DNA of 64,000 bases from JALORV01 sp963702595. GTDB taxonomy: Bacteria; Pseudomonadota; Gammaproteobacteria; Burkholderiales; Burkholderiaceae_F. A model generated the notes under the pieces. That model saw only the letters and a list, made by a program, of their open reading frames with translations, searched no databases and was not told the origin of the DNA. The number at the start of each line of letters is the position of its first letter. Position 1 is the stretch's first letter. This document shows, in pieces, positions 44,863 to 55,400 of this stretch. Location: positions 1 through 64,000 of the forward strand of contig CAVPDC010000015.1 of NCBI GenBank assembly GCA_963702595.1. Reading direction: 5' to 3'. The position numbers and the translations under genes were made by a program.

Positions 44863-45779
44863 ACCGGCGTCAGCCAGCGGCTGTACTTGGGCGCGCGCCC
44901 GTTGACGACATCGAAGAACAGCGACTGGATCTTCTCGGTGACCGGTCCGCGCGCGCCGGCGCCAATCACGCGGCCGTCGAGCTCACGGATCGGAGTGACC
45001 TCGGCGGCAGTGCCGGTGAAGAACGCTTCGTCGGCGAGGTAGACGTCATCGCGCGTCATCGGCATCGAGCTGACGGCGTAGCCGAGATCGCGTGCAAGCT
45101 CGATGACCGTCGCGCGCGTGATCCCGGTGAGCCCGGAGACCATTTCAGGCTCGAAGACCTTGCCGTCCTTGACGATGAAGAGGTTCTCCCCCGCCCCCTC
45201 GGCCACGAAGCCGTTCGTGTCGAGCAGCAGCGCCTCGTCGTATCCGTCGCGCACGGCCTCCTGGTTCGCGAGAATCGAGTTGACGTAGTGTCCCGCGGTC
45301 TTGCTGCGCACCATCGAGACATTGATGTGGTGGCGCTGGAACGAAGAGGTCTTGACGCGTATGCCCTTCTGCAGTCCTTCCTCGCCCAGATACGCGCCCC
45401 AGGGCCAGGCCGCAATCGACACATGGACCGCGGCGCCCTTCGGGCTGACGCCCATCTTCTCCGAGCCGTAGAACGCGAGCGGCCGCAGGTAGCAGGATTC
45501 AAGCTTGTTCGCGCGCACGACCTCGCGCTGCGCCTCGAAGAGCTGTTCCCGGCCGTAGGGGATCTCCATCATGAAGATCTTGGCCGAGTTGAAGAGGCGA
45601 TCCGTGTGCTCCTTCAGACGAAAGATCGCAGGTCCGCGGTCGGTCTTGTAGGCACGGACGCCTTCGAAGACCGCGAGGCCGTAGTGCAGCGAGTGCGTCA
45701 GCACATGCGTGGTCGCATCGCGCCACGGCACCAGCTTGCCGTCGTACCAGATGAAGCCGTCGCGATCGGCCATCGACAT
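44859..45779 (-). CDS. ilvE: branched-chain amino acid aminotransferase IlvE
   Basis: This PLP enzyme transfers amino groups to the keto acids of Val, Leu and Ile. It has about 306 residues. DGFIWYDGKLVPWRDA and HSLHYGLAVFEGVRAY form the N-terminal domain. The PLP Lys lies in VRSKTAGHYVNSILANQEAV. LLLDTNGFVAEGAGENLFIVKDG and the phosphate-binding SGLTGITRATVIELARDLGY follow. ATG 45,779 has GGGAG seven bases upstream; the longer open frame upstream is not supported. Confidence 0.94.
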   Translation of the reverse strand: MSMADRDGFIWYDGKLVPWRDATTHVLTHSLHYGLAVFEGVRAYKTDRGPAIFRLKEHTDRLFNSAKIFMMEIPYGREQLFEAQREVVRANKLESCYLRPLAFYGSEKMGVSPKGAAVHVSIAAWPWGAYLGEEGLQKGIRVKTSSFQRHHINVSMVRSKTAGHYVNSILANQEAVRDGYDEALLLDTNGFVAEGAGENLFIVKDGKVFEPEMVSGLTGITRATVIELARDLGYAVSSMPMTRDDVYLADEAFFTGTAAEVTPIRELDGRVIGAGARGPVTEKIQSLFFDVVNGRAPKYSRWLTPV

Positions 45780-45913
45780 CGCCGTTCTCCCTTCAGTTGC
45801 ACAACCGTGCTCGTCCGGTGGGGATTCTAGCGAACGCGACCACCCTGTCATGGCTCGAGCAGGCGGCTGCGCCCGGAGACGCTTCATATAATCCGCGCTC
45901 ACCGGAGTCCGTC

Positions 45914-47107
45914 TTGCCATCGACCTCGTCCGCCGGACGGCAAATCGCGCTGCTCGCGCTCTGCCAAGCGCTGCTTTACATCAACAACGTCACGCTGATC
46001 GCGATCAATGGCCTCGCCGGGCTCGCACTCGCGCCGACGCCGCTGCTGGCGACGCTGCCGATCACGACCTACATCATCGGCTCGGCGCTGACGACCGTGC
46101 CGGCGTCCCTCGGCATGGGCCGCTGGGGCCGGCGCGCCGGCTTCATGTTCGGGGCGGCAATGGGCGCGCTGGGTACCGCCGTCGCCGCGTATTCCGTCGT
46201 GCAGGGAAGTTTCGTCGGGCTGACGATCGGCACCTTCATTGTCGGGTTGTACAACGCGTTTGGCCAGTACCTGCGCTTCGCCGCCGCCGAAGTGGCCGAC
46301 GCCGAGGCGCCGTCGCTGAAAGACCGTGCCATCGCCTGGGTGCTGGCGGGCGGCATCGCGGGCGGCATCGTGGGACCCGAACTCTCAAAGTTGACGCGCG
46401 AACTGCTGCCTGCAGTGTTTGCCGGCAGCTATGCGGTGCTGGCGCTGGTCGCCCTGGTCGCACTGATGGTCGCCAGCCGGCTCCAGGTGCCAAGGCCGCA
46501 CGGCAATGCCCACGAGGGTCCCGCCCGTCCGCTCGGCGAGATCGCACGGCAGCCGATGTTCATCGTGGCCGTGGCAGTAGGCGCAATCAGCTACGGCGCG
46601 ATGAATCTGCTGATGACGGCCACGCCACTCGCGATGAAGGTCTGCGGCTTCGGTTATCCGGATGCGGCCGACGTCATCAAGTGGCATGTCGTCGCGATGT
46701 TCGCGCCGGGACTCTTCACCGGCCACCTCGTTCAGCGGTTCGGCCGGCCGACCTTGATGCTGGCTGGCTGCGGACTGATGTTTCTCACCGTGGCGATCGC
46801 GCATTCGGGACTCACCTACTGGCACTTTTGGGGGGCGCTGGTCGCGCTCGGCGTGGGCTGGAACTTCATGTTCGTCGGTGCGACCGCGATGCTGACGACC
46901 ACCTACCGCGCTTCGGAACGGGCGAAGGCGCAGGGGCTCAACGATCTGGCCGTGTTCCTGACGATGATCTCGTCGTCTGCCGCTTCCGGTGCACTGCTGT
47001 CGACCAGCGGCTGGACCGACCTCAACCTGATGGCCCTGCCGGCACTCGTCGCTGCCACGGTGGGGATCGTGCTGGTCTGGCGCCGACCGACTAGGGCGGT
47101 CGCGTGA
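45914..47107 (+). CDS. MFS transporter
   Basis: This is a twelve-helix major facilitator of about 397 residues. Helices are evident throughout (IALLALCQALLYINNVTLIAI, TTYIIGSALTTVPASLG). The loop 2-3 motif is GRWGRRAGFMFG, and another basic turn is HLVQRFGRPTLMLAGCG between helices 8 and 9. The long loop after helix 6 fits the family. It probably exports a small molecule. The start is TTG 45,914 with GGAG six bases upstream, directly after the divergent ilvE promoter region; no ATG fits. The following azlC starts within its stop codon (GTGA), which hints at a shared export function. Confidence 0.78.
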   Translation: MPSTSSAGRQIALLALCQALLYINNVTLIAINGLAGLALAPTPLLATLPITTYIIGSALTTVPASLGMGRWGRRAGFMFGAAMGALGTAVAAYSVVQGSFVGLTIGTFIVGLYNAFGQYLRFAAAEVADAEAPSLKDRAIAWVLAGGIAGGIVGPELSKLTRELLPAVFAGSYAVLALVALVALMVASRLQVPRPHGNAHEGPARPLGEIARQPMFIVAVAVGAISYGAMNLLMTATPLAMKVCGFGYPDAADVIKWHVVAMFAPGLFTGHLVQRFGRPTLMLAGCGLMFLTVAIAHSGLTYWHFWGALVALGVGWNFMFVGATAMLTTTYRASERAKAQGLNDLAVFLTMISSSAASGALLSTSGWTDLNLMALPALVAATVGIVLVWRRPTRAVA

Positions 47108-47865
47108 TCGCGCGTCTGCTGTTCGGTACCGATTCGACGGTTGCCCGAGTACGTCGAGACGCGTTTCAGCGCGGCCTTCGCGCCGCTTTGCCGGCGATGC
47201 TGGCGACTGCGATCTGGGGACTGGTCGCGGGCGTGGCCATGATAAAGACCGGCCTCACGGTGCCGCAGGCGCTCGCGATGACACTGCTGGTCTACTCCGG
47301 CAGCGCGCAGATGGCCGCGCTGCCGCTGATCGCTGCCGGTGCGCCGGTGTGGCTGGTGCTGCTGGCGGCAGGCATCGTCAACCTTCGCTTCATCATCTTT
47401 TCCGCCACGATGTGGCCGTACCTCGGTCGGCTGCCGCTGGTCCGGCGCCTGTCGATCGGCTATCTCACCGCCGACGTCGGCGTGGCGCTCTTCATCGGGC
47501 GCTACGGTAGCGCGCCACCCGAGCAACGCGGCAACACGGAACAGTTGTGGTTCTTCGCCGGCCTCGTCTCGGGGACGTGGATGGCATGGCAACCGCTGTC
47601 GATCGTCGGCATCCTGCTGGCGGAAGTGATACCCGGCGCATGGGGACTCGAGTACGCCGCGATCCTGGCACTGATCGCGATCACGATGCCGATGTTCTCG
47701 GGGCGGCCGGCGGCCGCAGGTTGCCTGACGGCGGGCGTGGTCGCCGTGCTGGCCGCATCGCTTCCGCTTCGGCTAGGCCTGCTGCTCGCGGTTGCAGCCG
47801 GCGTCGCGGTCGCGATGGCGATCGACAGCCTCGGTGACAGCGGCACACGGAGCAACAAGCGATGA
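47104..47865 (+). CDS. azlC: AzlC family branched-chain amino acid exporter subunit
   Basis: AzlC is the large membrane subunit of the AzlCD/YgaZH exporter for branched-chain amino acids (and azaleucine). It has 253 residues. RDAFQRGLRAALPAMLATAIWGLVAGVAM and LVYSGSAQMAALPLI are the family signatures; LRFIIFSATMWPYL follows. The GTG start overlaps the MFS stop, and azlD overlaps its end. A valine-exporter-type pair divergent from ilvE makes physiological sense. Confidence 0.9.
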   Translation: MIARLLFGTDSTVARVRRDAFQRGLRAALPAMLATAIWGLVAGVAMIKTGLTVPQALAMTLLVYSGSAQMAALPLIAAGAPVWLVLLAAGIVNLRFIIFSATMWPYLGRLPLVRRLSIGYLTADVGVALFIGRYGSAPPEQRGNTEQLWFFAGLVSGTWMAWQPLSIVGILLAEVIPGAWGLEYAAILALIAITMPMFSGRPAAAGCLTAGVVAVLAASLPLRLGLLLAVAAGVAVAMAIDSLGDSGTRSNKR

Positions 47866-48185
47866 TGTCGGGCACCGAGATCTGGCTGACGATCGGCGGA
47901 CTGACGCTGCTGACGTTCATCACGCGCAACGCCTTTCTCATGCTCGGGCAGCGCGTTGCTCTGCCCGAGCGTCTGCAGCACGCGCTGCGCTATGCGCCGG
48001 CCTGCGCGCTGGTCGCGCTGATCGTCCCGGAGGTCGTGCTGCAATCCGGCACGCTCGCGCTGCACATCTCGAATCCGAAACTCGTCGCCGCCGCCGTCAC
48101 GGTGGCGGTCATCGTCGGGACCCGCCGCGCGTTCGCCGGAATCGTGCTCGGCATGCTGGCCTACACGCTGATCCGCCTGATCTAG
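47862..48185 (+). CDS. azlD: AzlD family exporter small subunit
   Basis: This is a 107-residue membrane protein with three to four helices (IWLTIGGLTLLTFITRNAFLML, YAPACALVALIVPEVVL, AAAVTVAVIVGTRRAFAGIVLGML). RNAFL and the Ala-Pro-Ala pattern fit AzlD/YgaH, partner of AzlC. It overlaps azlC by 4 bases and ends 6 bases before a convergent MFS gene. Confidence 0.9.
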   Translation: MMSGTEIWLTIGGLTLLTFITRNAFLMLGQRVALPERLQHALRYAPACALVALIVPEVVLQSGTLALHISNPKLVAAAVTVAVIVGTRRAFAGIVLGMLAYTLIRLI

Positions 48186-48191
48186 GGCCTG

Positions 48192-49388
48192 TTAACGCTG
48201 TGCGCGCGCATGCGCGCGCACAGCTGGCAGGGCCCAGGTGGCCAGCAGTACCGTCGCCGTCGCGACGAGCACGGCGGCCGCCAGGAACGCGGTCTTCGCG
48301 TTGGCGGCGAACCAGATCACGCCGAACACCGCCGATGCCGGCAGCAACAGCAGTCCCTTGACCAGGTAATACCAGCCGTAGGCGCTGCCGAGCGCGGTCG
48401 CGGGCACGAGGTCGCTGATCAGCGCACGCTCTGCGCCCTCGGTCGCTGCCATGTAAAGCCCCAACAGCACCGCGATGAACCACAACGGTCCGTACGAATC
48501 GACCAGCGCCAGCGAAACGAAGAGCAGCGCGTGCATGGACCAGCCAGCGATCAAGAGCGGCAACCGGCCGATGCGATCCGACCAGGCAGACAGTGGGACC
48601 GAGAGCAGCGTCGACGTTGCTGCCACGGCCGCCCACAGCAGCGCAACCTGTGCCGCTGGCATGCCGAGCTCGTTCGCCCGCAGAAGCACGAATGCATTCG
48701 ACGCCTGCCCGAGCGTGAAGACCGCAAGCACGAGCAGCACCCGACGATACGCCGGCGGCAGCGTCGACCAGCGCCACGCGGGCGGCCTCACGGCTGGCCG
48801 CTCGAACGCGGCCGGCTCGCGGATCGCCAGCGCCAGTGCGACACACAGCGCGCCCGGGACAGCCGCCCACAGCAGGATGTCGCGCACCGGCACCTGCAGC
48901 GCGAGCAGCCCCGCGGCCAGCAGCGGGCCGATGACGGCGCCGGCGTTGTCGAAGGCGCGATGCAGGCCGAAGGCGAGCCCGCGCCGATTGGCTGGCACCG
49001 ACTGCGCGAGCAGCGCGTCGCGCGGGGATGAACGCAGCCCCTTGCCGAGCCGGTCCATCAGGCGCAGCAGCAGCAGGCCGGGCCACGCCGTCACGAACGA
49101 GATCGCCGGACGCGCGATGGCGGCAAGGCCGTAACCCGCGACGACAAAGCCCTTGGCGCGGCCGAGACGGTCGTACCAGACTCCGGACACGAGCTTGAGC
49201 AGAGCGGCGGTGGCCTCGGCCGCGCCCTCGATGAAGCCCAGCGCACGCGGACCCGAACCCAGCACCGTCGCCAGGTACAGCGGGATCAACGGGTAGACCA
49301 GCTCGGACGCTGCGTCATTGAGCAGGCTGATCGCCCCCAGCAACCAGACGGTCGAGGGCAATGCCCGAATCGTCGCGCGCAGGCTCAC
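48192..49388 (-). CDS. MFS transporter (multidrug-type)
   Basis: This is a twelve-helix major facilitator of about 398 residues. LLGAISLLNDAASELVYPLIPLYL is the family N-terminus; the loop 2-3 motif GVWYDRLGRAKGFVVAGYG and loop 4-5 RLMDRLGKGLRSSPRDALLAQ are clear. SDRIGRLPLLIAGW marks the second half. The substrate is unknown. The GTG start overlaps the glnE stop (GTGA), so it is probably translated after glnE. Confidence 0.8.
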   Translation of the reverse strand: MSLRATIRALPSTVWLLGAISLLNDAASELVYPLIPLYLATVLGSGPRALGFIEGAAEATAALLKLVSGVWYDRLGRAKGFVVAGYGLAAIARPAISFVTAWPGLLLLRLMDRLGKGLRSSPRDALLAQSVPANRRGLAFGLHRAFDNAGAVIGPLLAAGLLALQVPVRDILLWAAVPGALCVALALAIREPAAFERPAVRPPAWRWSTLPPAYRRVLLVLAVFTLGQASNAFVLLRANELGMPAAQVALLWAAVAATSTLLSVPLSAWSDRIGRLPLLIAGWSMHALLFVSLALVDSYGPLWFIAVLLGLYMAATEGAERALISDLVPATALGSAYGWYYLVKGLLLLPASAVFGVIWFAANAKTAFLAAAVLVATATVLLATWALPAVRAHARAQR

Positions 49389-52246
49389 TCGCCGAACACC
49401 AGCTGCCACAAGCGACGCACGGCGTCAACTTCGTGACTCACTTCGTCCGGCGCCACCCGAGCACGCTCGGCACCGTTGAGCCGCAGCCGATGCTGCAGGG
49501 CCCGGAACGCGCGATAGGCGTCCGCCACCTGGTGCGCGAGGGTCGCGTCGACCAGACCCATCGCACCTGCCATCTGCAGCAGCGCGATGTTGCCGGCATT
49601 GCGCAGCAGTTGCGGCCGATCGTGTGCATGCGCCAGCACCAGGTACTGCACGATGAACTCGATGTCGACCATCCCGCCGCGGTCGTGCTTGAGGTCGAAG
49701 TCCGGGCTCGCATTGGGATGTCCATCGAGCATCTTCTGGCGCATTGCCAGCACTTCACGACGCAATGCCGTGAGGTCGCGCACGCGCGCCAGGACGTTGG
49801 CGCGTTCGTCCTCGAAACGCTGGCCGAGCGCGCGGTCGCCGCACGAGTAGCGCGCGCGCGTCAGCGCCTGCGTCTCCCACACCCACGCGCCCAGTCCATC
49901 GTCGTTGCGCTGGTAGCGTGAGAAGGCGTCGAACGACGACACCATGAGGCCGGCATTGCCGTTAGGCCGCAGGCGCAGGTCGATGTCGAAAAGGATGCCG
50001 GACGATGTCTGGGTCGTCAGCCAGGTGACGAGTCGCCGTGCCAGCGACGAGTAGACCTCAGGCGCATCGGGATGCGGATCGTCGTACAGGAAAATCAGGT
50101 CGAGATCGGAGGCGTAGCCCAGTTCCTTGCCACCCAGCTTGCCATAGGAGATCACCGCGAAGGCCGGCTCCGCGCGATGGCGACGTGCCACGGTCTTCCA
50201 CGCACACTCGAGTGTAAGTGCGAGCGTGGCGTCGGCCAGTGCCGACAGGTGATCGGCCAGCCGCTCGACAGTAAGCCGGCCGTCGAGGTCGGCCACCAGC
50301 AGGCGGAAAACCTGCGCATGATGGAAGTCGCGCAGCAGGTTCATCTGCTCTTCCTGGTCGCCGTCCGGCTCGACGAGCTTGGCCCGCACGCTGTCCGCCC
50401 ATGCGACCCAGTCGGGCGTGTGCTCGTTGTCGAACCGCTCGACGCGTTCATCGAGCAGCTCGTCGAGCAGGATCGGATGCCGGACGAGGTAGTCGGTCGC
50501 CCAGCGGCTGGCGGCGAGCAGGCGCATGACACGCTCGAGCGCCGGTGGGAACTGATTCAACAGGGAGATGTAGGTGCTGCGCCCGGCAATCACGTCGACC
50601 AGTCGCGCAAAGCGCGCGAACAACTCGTCCGGGCCGATGTCGTGCGACGCTCCAGTGCTGCGCGCACGTTCCGTGGCCGCCCTCAGGCCGGACTTGAGTA
50701 GGCGCTCGATGCGTGCACGCGTCACCTCGTTGGCCACCTGGACCCGGCGCGAGGCGATGACCCCGCGCAAACGCTGCGCGGTCGCGCCAGGATCGGCATA
50801 ACCCATGGAGCGCAGGTGTTCCTCCAGCGCGGCGTCATCGGCCGCGCCGTCCGCCGGGCCGGACGGCAGGGGCAGCATCGATGGGTCCGACCGGGGCTCG
50901 ACGAAGACCGCGTCAAACGCGCCCGCCACGCACTCCTGTACAGCGCGGAAGGCGGTGACCAGCGCTTCTGCATCGCGTGCCCCGAGCAGCGCTGCGACGC
51001 GCGCGCGCGCCTCGGCGTCGACCGGCAAGACATGCGTCTGCGCATCGTCGACGTACTGCAGCGCATGCTCCAGGTCGCGCAGGAACTCGTAGCATGTCGC
51101 GAGCCGGGCGCTGGTCTCCGGCGGCAGCGATCCGAGCTCTGCAAGGCACGCGAGTGTCGCCAGCGTTGAGCGCGAGCGCAGGCGCGGCTCTCGCCCGCCA
51201 CGAATCACCTGAAAGGTCTGCGCGAGGAACTCGATCTCGCGTATGCCGCCACGCCCCAGCTTGACGTTGTCGCCGCGGTCATTACGCCCCGCATTGCGTC
51301 TGCCCGTTTCGGCACGGATCAGTGCGTGCAGCTCGCGCAGCGATGCGATCGCACCGTAGTCGAGGTACTTGCGGAACACGAACGGCCGCACGATGTCGTC
51401 GAGCGCGCTGCACTGGGCAGCGAACTGTTCGTCGGTGGCGAAGACCGGCGACGACACGATCCGGCCCTTCAGCCACGCGAAGCGCTCCCATTCACGGCCG
51501 AGCGCCACCAGGTATTCCTCCAGCATCGCCGTCGAAACTACCAGCGGACCCGAGTCGCCATTGGGTCGCAGCCGCATGTCGACGCGGAACACGAAGCCCT
51601 GGTCGGTGACATCGGCCAGCGCCGCTATGACCCGCCGGCCGAGGCGCTCGAAGAACTCGTGATTGGTCAGCGGGCGCGTGGCCGACTCATAGCGGCCCTG
51701 TGCCCGCGTCGTGCCGTCCTCGTCATAGACGAAGATAAGGTCGATGTCCGACGAGACATTGAGTTCGGCGCCTCCCAGCTTGCCCATGCCCACGATCAGC
51801 AGATCCTGCGGGTTTCCGCCGGCGCTGGCCGGAACACCATGGACCTCGGCGAGTTCGTGGGCATGCTGCGCGACCGCGGCTTGCAGTGCAACTTCCGCCA
51901 GCGCCGTTGTCGTGCGCACGACCTCGTCGAGCCCGGCCGCTCCGATGGCGTCGCGGGCGATGAGCGACACCATCACCTGGCGGCGCAGGCGTCGCAACGA
52001 AACCGAGAGCGCGCCCGCGTCAGCGCGCGGGCCTTCGGAATCTTCCAGGAAGGCCCGCATGCGTGCCTCGGACCACGGCTGGGCGGCAAGCGCCTGCAGG
52101 CGCTCGAGGCGCGCCTCCGCCGTGCTGGCAGGGCCAATTTCGATGTCGAGCGCGCGCCGCGTGTAGTGAGACAGCGCTGCAACGTCCTCCAGTGCCGCAG
52201 GTTTCCCGCGCCAGTCGGCATCCGCAATGGGAGGAAGGTGGGTCAC
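49385..52246 (-). CDS. glnE: bifunctional glutamine synthetase adenylyltransferase/deadenylase GlnE
   Basis: GlnE attaches and removes AMP on glutamine synthetase in response to PII. It has about 953 residues in two halves. The N-terminal deadenylase nucleotidyltransferase is marked by LIVGMGKLGGAELNVSSDIDLIFVYDEDG. The C-terminal adenylylase is marked by VISYGKLGGKELGYASDLDLIFLYDDP. Each has the G-S/D-D-x-D metal site, followed by RLRPNGDSG or RLRPNGNAG. The start is uncertain; GTG 52,246 (VTHLPPIADADW) gives a family-size product, while a longer frame upstream reads Arg-rich nonsense antisense to yhdP. Confidence 0.92.
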   Translation of the reverse strand: MTHLPPIADADWRGKPAALEDVAALSHYTRRALDIEIGPASTAEARLERLQALAAQPWSEARMRAFLEDSEGPRADAGALSVSLRRLRRQVMVSLIARDAIGAAGLDEVVRTTTALAEVALQAAVAQHAHELAEVHGVPASAGGNPQDLLIVGMGKLGGAELNVSSDIDLIFVYDEDGTTRAQGRYESATRPLTNHEFFERLGRRVIAALADVTDQGFVFRVDMRLRPNGDSGPLVVSTAMLEEYLVALGREWERFAWLKGRIVSSPVFATDEQFAAQCSALDDIVRPFVFRKYLDYGAIASLRELHALIRAETGRRNAGRNDRGDNVKLGRGGIREIEFLAQTFQVIRGGREPRLRSRSTLATLACLAELGSLPPETSARLATCYEFLRDLEHALQYVDDAQTHVLPVDAEARARVAALLGARDAEALVTAFRAVQECVAGAFDAVFVEPRSDPSMLPLPSGPADGAADDAALEEHLRSMGYADPGATAQRLRGVIASRRVQVANEVTRARIERLLKSGLRAATERARSTGASHDIGPDELFARFARLVDVIAGRSTYISLLNQFPPALERVMRLLAASRWATDYLVRHPILLDELLDERVERFDNEHTPDWVAWADSVRAKLVEPDGDQEEQMNLLRDFHHAQVFRLLVADLDGRLTVERLADHLSALADATLALTLECAWKTVARRHRAEPAFAVISYGKLGGKELGYASDLDLIFLYDDPHPDAPEVYSSLARRLVTWLTTQTSSGILFDIDLRLRPNGNAGLMVSSFDAFSRYQRNDDGLGAWVWETQALTRARYSCGDRALGQRFEDERANVLARVRDLTALRREVLAMRQKMLDGHPNASPDFDLKHDRGGMVDIEFIVQYLVLAHAHDRPQLLRNAGNIALLQMAGAMGLVDATLAHQVADAYRAFRALQHRLRLNGAERARVAPDEVSHEVDAVRRLWQLVFGE

Positions 52247-52462
52247 GTTGCTCGCCGGTGTCAGAGGGCGCAAGCCCGGCGGCCCAATGCCGCTGTGATA
52301 GAGTGAACTCGCCTCTGGGTGGCCTCTGCGAATGGCGCGTGGCAACCCGGCGCCGCCTGCAACGCCATTGCCGATTGTAGTTTCATCGATGACGTGCCGC
52401 TCCGTCTGTCGCCGCCGGCCGGCTGCGACCCGACCGCGGCGTCGCCACCCCGCTGAATTGCC

Positions 52463-55400
52463 GTGACCCCTCCGTCTGACCGTCCGCCCACTCTCGCACG
52501 CGAACTCGGTGCGCGGGCCCAGGCAATCGAGCACGCGCTCGAGCACGCAGTCACGGAGCAGATCGAGCATGGCCTGCATGCCGCCGAAGAGTCGATCGCA
52601 CGTCGCTTTGGAACGCGCGCCGTCGGCGCGTTTCGCCTTGCGCTGCGAGCCATCGGCTGGCTCATCGTCATCACCTTCTTTGCCATTTGCCTGACGATGC
52701 TGGCGGCGCGCTACTGGTTGCTGCCGCGCGCCAACGAGTGGCGCCACCAGATCGAAGGCATCGCGAGCAGCGCCCTGCAAGCGCCGGTGCGTATCGGACG
52801 CATCGAGGCCTCCTGGCGGGGCCTCAATCCCATGCTCGCACTCAGCGATGTCGCGATCACCGGGCAGAGCGGTACGGCCGTGCTGTCCCTGCCTCGCGTC
52901 GAGGGAACACTGTCATGGACCAGCGTTCCTGCACTCGAGCCGCGCTTCTCCCGCCTGCGCATCTATGCGCCGGAACTGGCGGTCACCCTGCTCGATAGAG
53001 GCCGGGTGTCGGTGGCGGGCTTCATCATCGATCCGGCGGATGCGACGGGCGACGGCCAGGCGCTCGACTGGCTGCTGGCCCAGGACGGCGTCGTGATCCG
53101 CGATGCGCGCGTGCACTTGCGCGACGAGCGTGACGGAATGGCGCGCGAGATCGTTTTCTCCGACGCCGACCTGCTCCTCGACTCCGGTTTGGGGACCACG
53201 CGTTTTGGACTGCAACTGGCACCGCCTCCTTCCATCGCGGCGGCGGTCGACCTGCGTGGCGAATTCAGTCGCCCGACCTTCGGGCGGCTGTCGGACTTCA
53301 AGCGCTGGCGCGGCGAACTCTTCGCCCAGGTCGACTATGTCGATCTCGCGCAGGCCAACGAATGGTTGCATGCGCCTCTCGATGTGCGCCGCGCCCACGG
53401 TGCCCTGCGCACCTGGATCCGCGTCGATGCGACCGAGGTGGTCGGTGCAACCGCGGACCTTGCGCTCACGAATGTCGACGCCCGCCTTGCGCCTGACCTC
53501 GAATCACTCCAGCTGAGCTCGTTCCAGGGCCGGGTGACGCAGAAACGCTGGGGCGACAACGCGAGCGGCGGGCAGCAGTATGGCTTCACCGGTGTCACGT
53601 TCGTGCTGGCAAGCGGCGTGAACTTTCCGCCCTTGGACCTGGCATATCGCGCCACGCATTCCGACGCCGGCCAGCGGCAGGTCGAGCTCGAGGGTGCGCG
53701 CGTCGATCTGCAGGGTGTGGCGGCGATTGCGACTCATTTGCCGATCGGACGCGAACTGCTCGACGCGATCGCACGGTATGCGCCCACCGGCCGCCTTGCG
53801 GAGTTCTCGCTGCAATGGGATGGAGAGGAACCGCGCTTGGCAACGTTGGCGGCGAAGGCGCGGTTTGAGGACCTGTCGGTCGCAGCGCAGCCTGCGCGCC
53901 CTGGGGCGCCGGACGGGGCATCGACACCCGGCTTCGAACGGCTCAGCGGAATCGTTCAGCTCGACCGCGGCACGGGCTCGCTGCAACTGACCTCGCGTGA
54001 TGCAGCGCTCGTGTTGCCAGGCGTCTTCCGCGAGCCGCGCATCCCTTTGACCCAGCTCGCTGCGGACCTGCGCTGGAAGTCGGGCAGCCCGGCTGAGCTG
54101 AAGATTGCTCAGCTGGTGCTGTCGAATGCCGACCTCGAGCTGTCCGCATCAGGTACATGGCGCGCACCGACCGCAGGCAACAGTGGACGAGGTACGGCCG
54201 ATCTGTCGGCACGGGTTGCCCGGCTCGACGCCCGCAGCGCGCACCGCTATGTTCCGACGGCGGCCGGCGAGGGAACCCTGTCGTGGCTGCAGCATGCGCT
54301 GCTCGAGGGCCAGCTCACCGAAGGAACGATCCGCTTGCGCGGCGATCTTGCGGACTTCCCGTTCACGACGCCGGCACAAGGCGAGTTCAGGGCCGCAGGC
54401 CGCATGCGCAATGTCGTGCTGGACGTCGCTCCGGCGACGGGCCCGAACAGTGAGCGCATTCCCGGCAAACCGTGGCCGCTGATCAGCGACATCGACGGTG
54501 AACTCGTGTTCGAGCGTCAGGCAATGACGTTTCGCGCACAGCGCGGCACGATCAGCGGCGCCCGCATTACCGAGGCCACCGCACGCATTCCCGATCTCAC
54601 GCGCAACGCCGCGCTGGAGGTGCGCGGACAGGTCGACGGCGCGCTGTCCGCGATCCTGAACTACGTGAATTCGAGTCCGGTGGCTGGGATGATCGGGGAC
54701 ATCACACGTGGTGCGGAGGTCAAGGGACCCGCGAAGGTCGAACTGAAGCTCGACGTTCCGCTGGCCGGTGCGGGCACCGTTCGCGTGAACGGTGCCCTGC
54801 GGTTCCAGAACAATGATCTGACGCTGCCCGACGTGCCGCCATTTTCACGCGTGAATGGCTCGCTGGCGTTCAGTGAACGTGGCATGCGCTTCGAGAACCT
54901 CACGGCCGGTTTACTCGGCGGCCAGGCGCGGTTGGACGCCAGTACAAGAGACGACGGCGCCGTGGTGATCACGGCGGTCGGCACCGCGACACCGGCGGGG
55001 TTGCGGCGCGCGCTCGACGTCGACATGGTCCAGCGCATACTCGATCGAACTCAGGGCAGCGCCCGCTATAGCGCCAATCTGACGGCGCAACGTGGCTCGT
55101 TGACGCTGCAGGCCGACAGCGACCTGATCGGCCTGACGATCGACGGGATCGCTCCGTTGCGCAAGGCCGCCGGCGAGGCGTTGCCGCTTCGGTTCGAAAA
55201 GTCGATTCGCGGTCCGCAGGACGATTTGCGGGTGACTGCAGGACGCCTGCTCGGTGTGCACATCGAACGTCGTCAGTCCGATGCCAGGATGCAGCTCGCG
55301 CGCGGCGTCATTGCTCTCAACGAGCCGGCCAATCTGCCCGAACGCGGCCTGCTGGTGCTTGTGGCCTTGCCGCGCATCGACGTGGAAGCCTGGACCGACT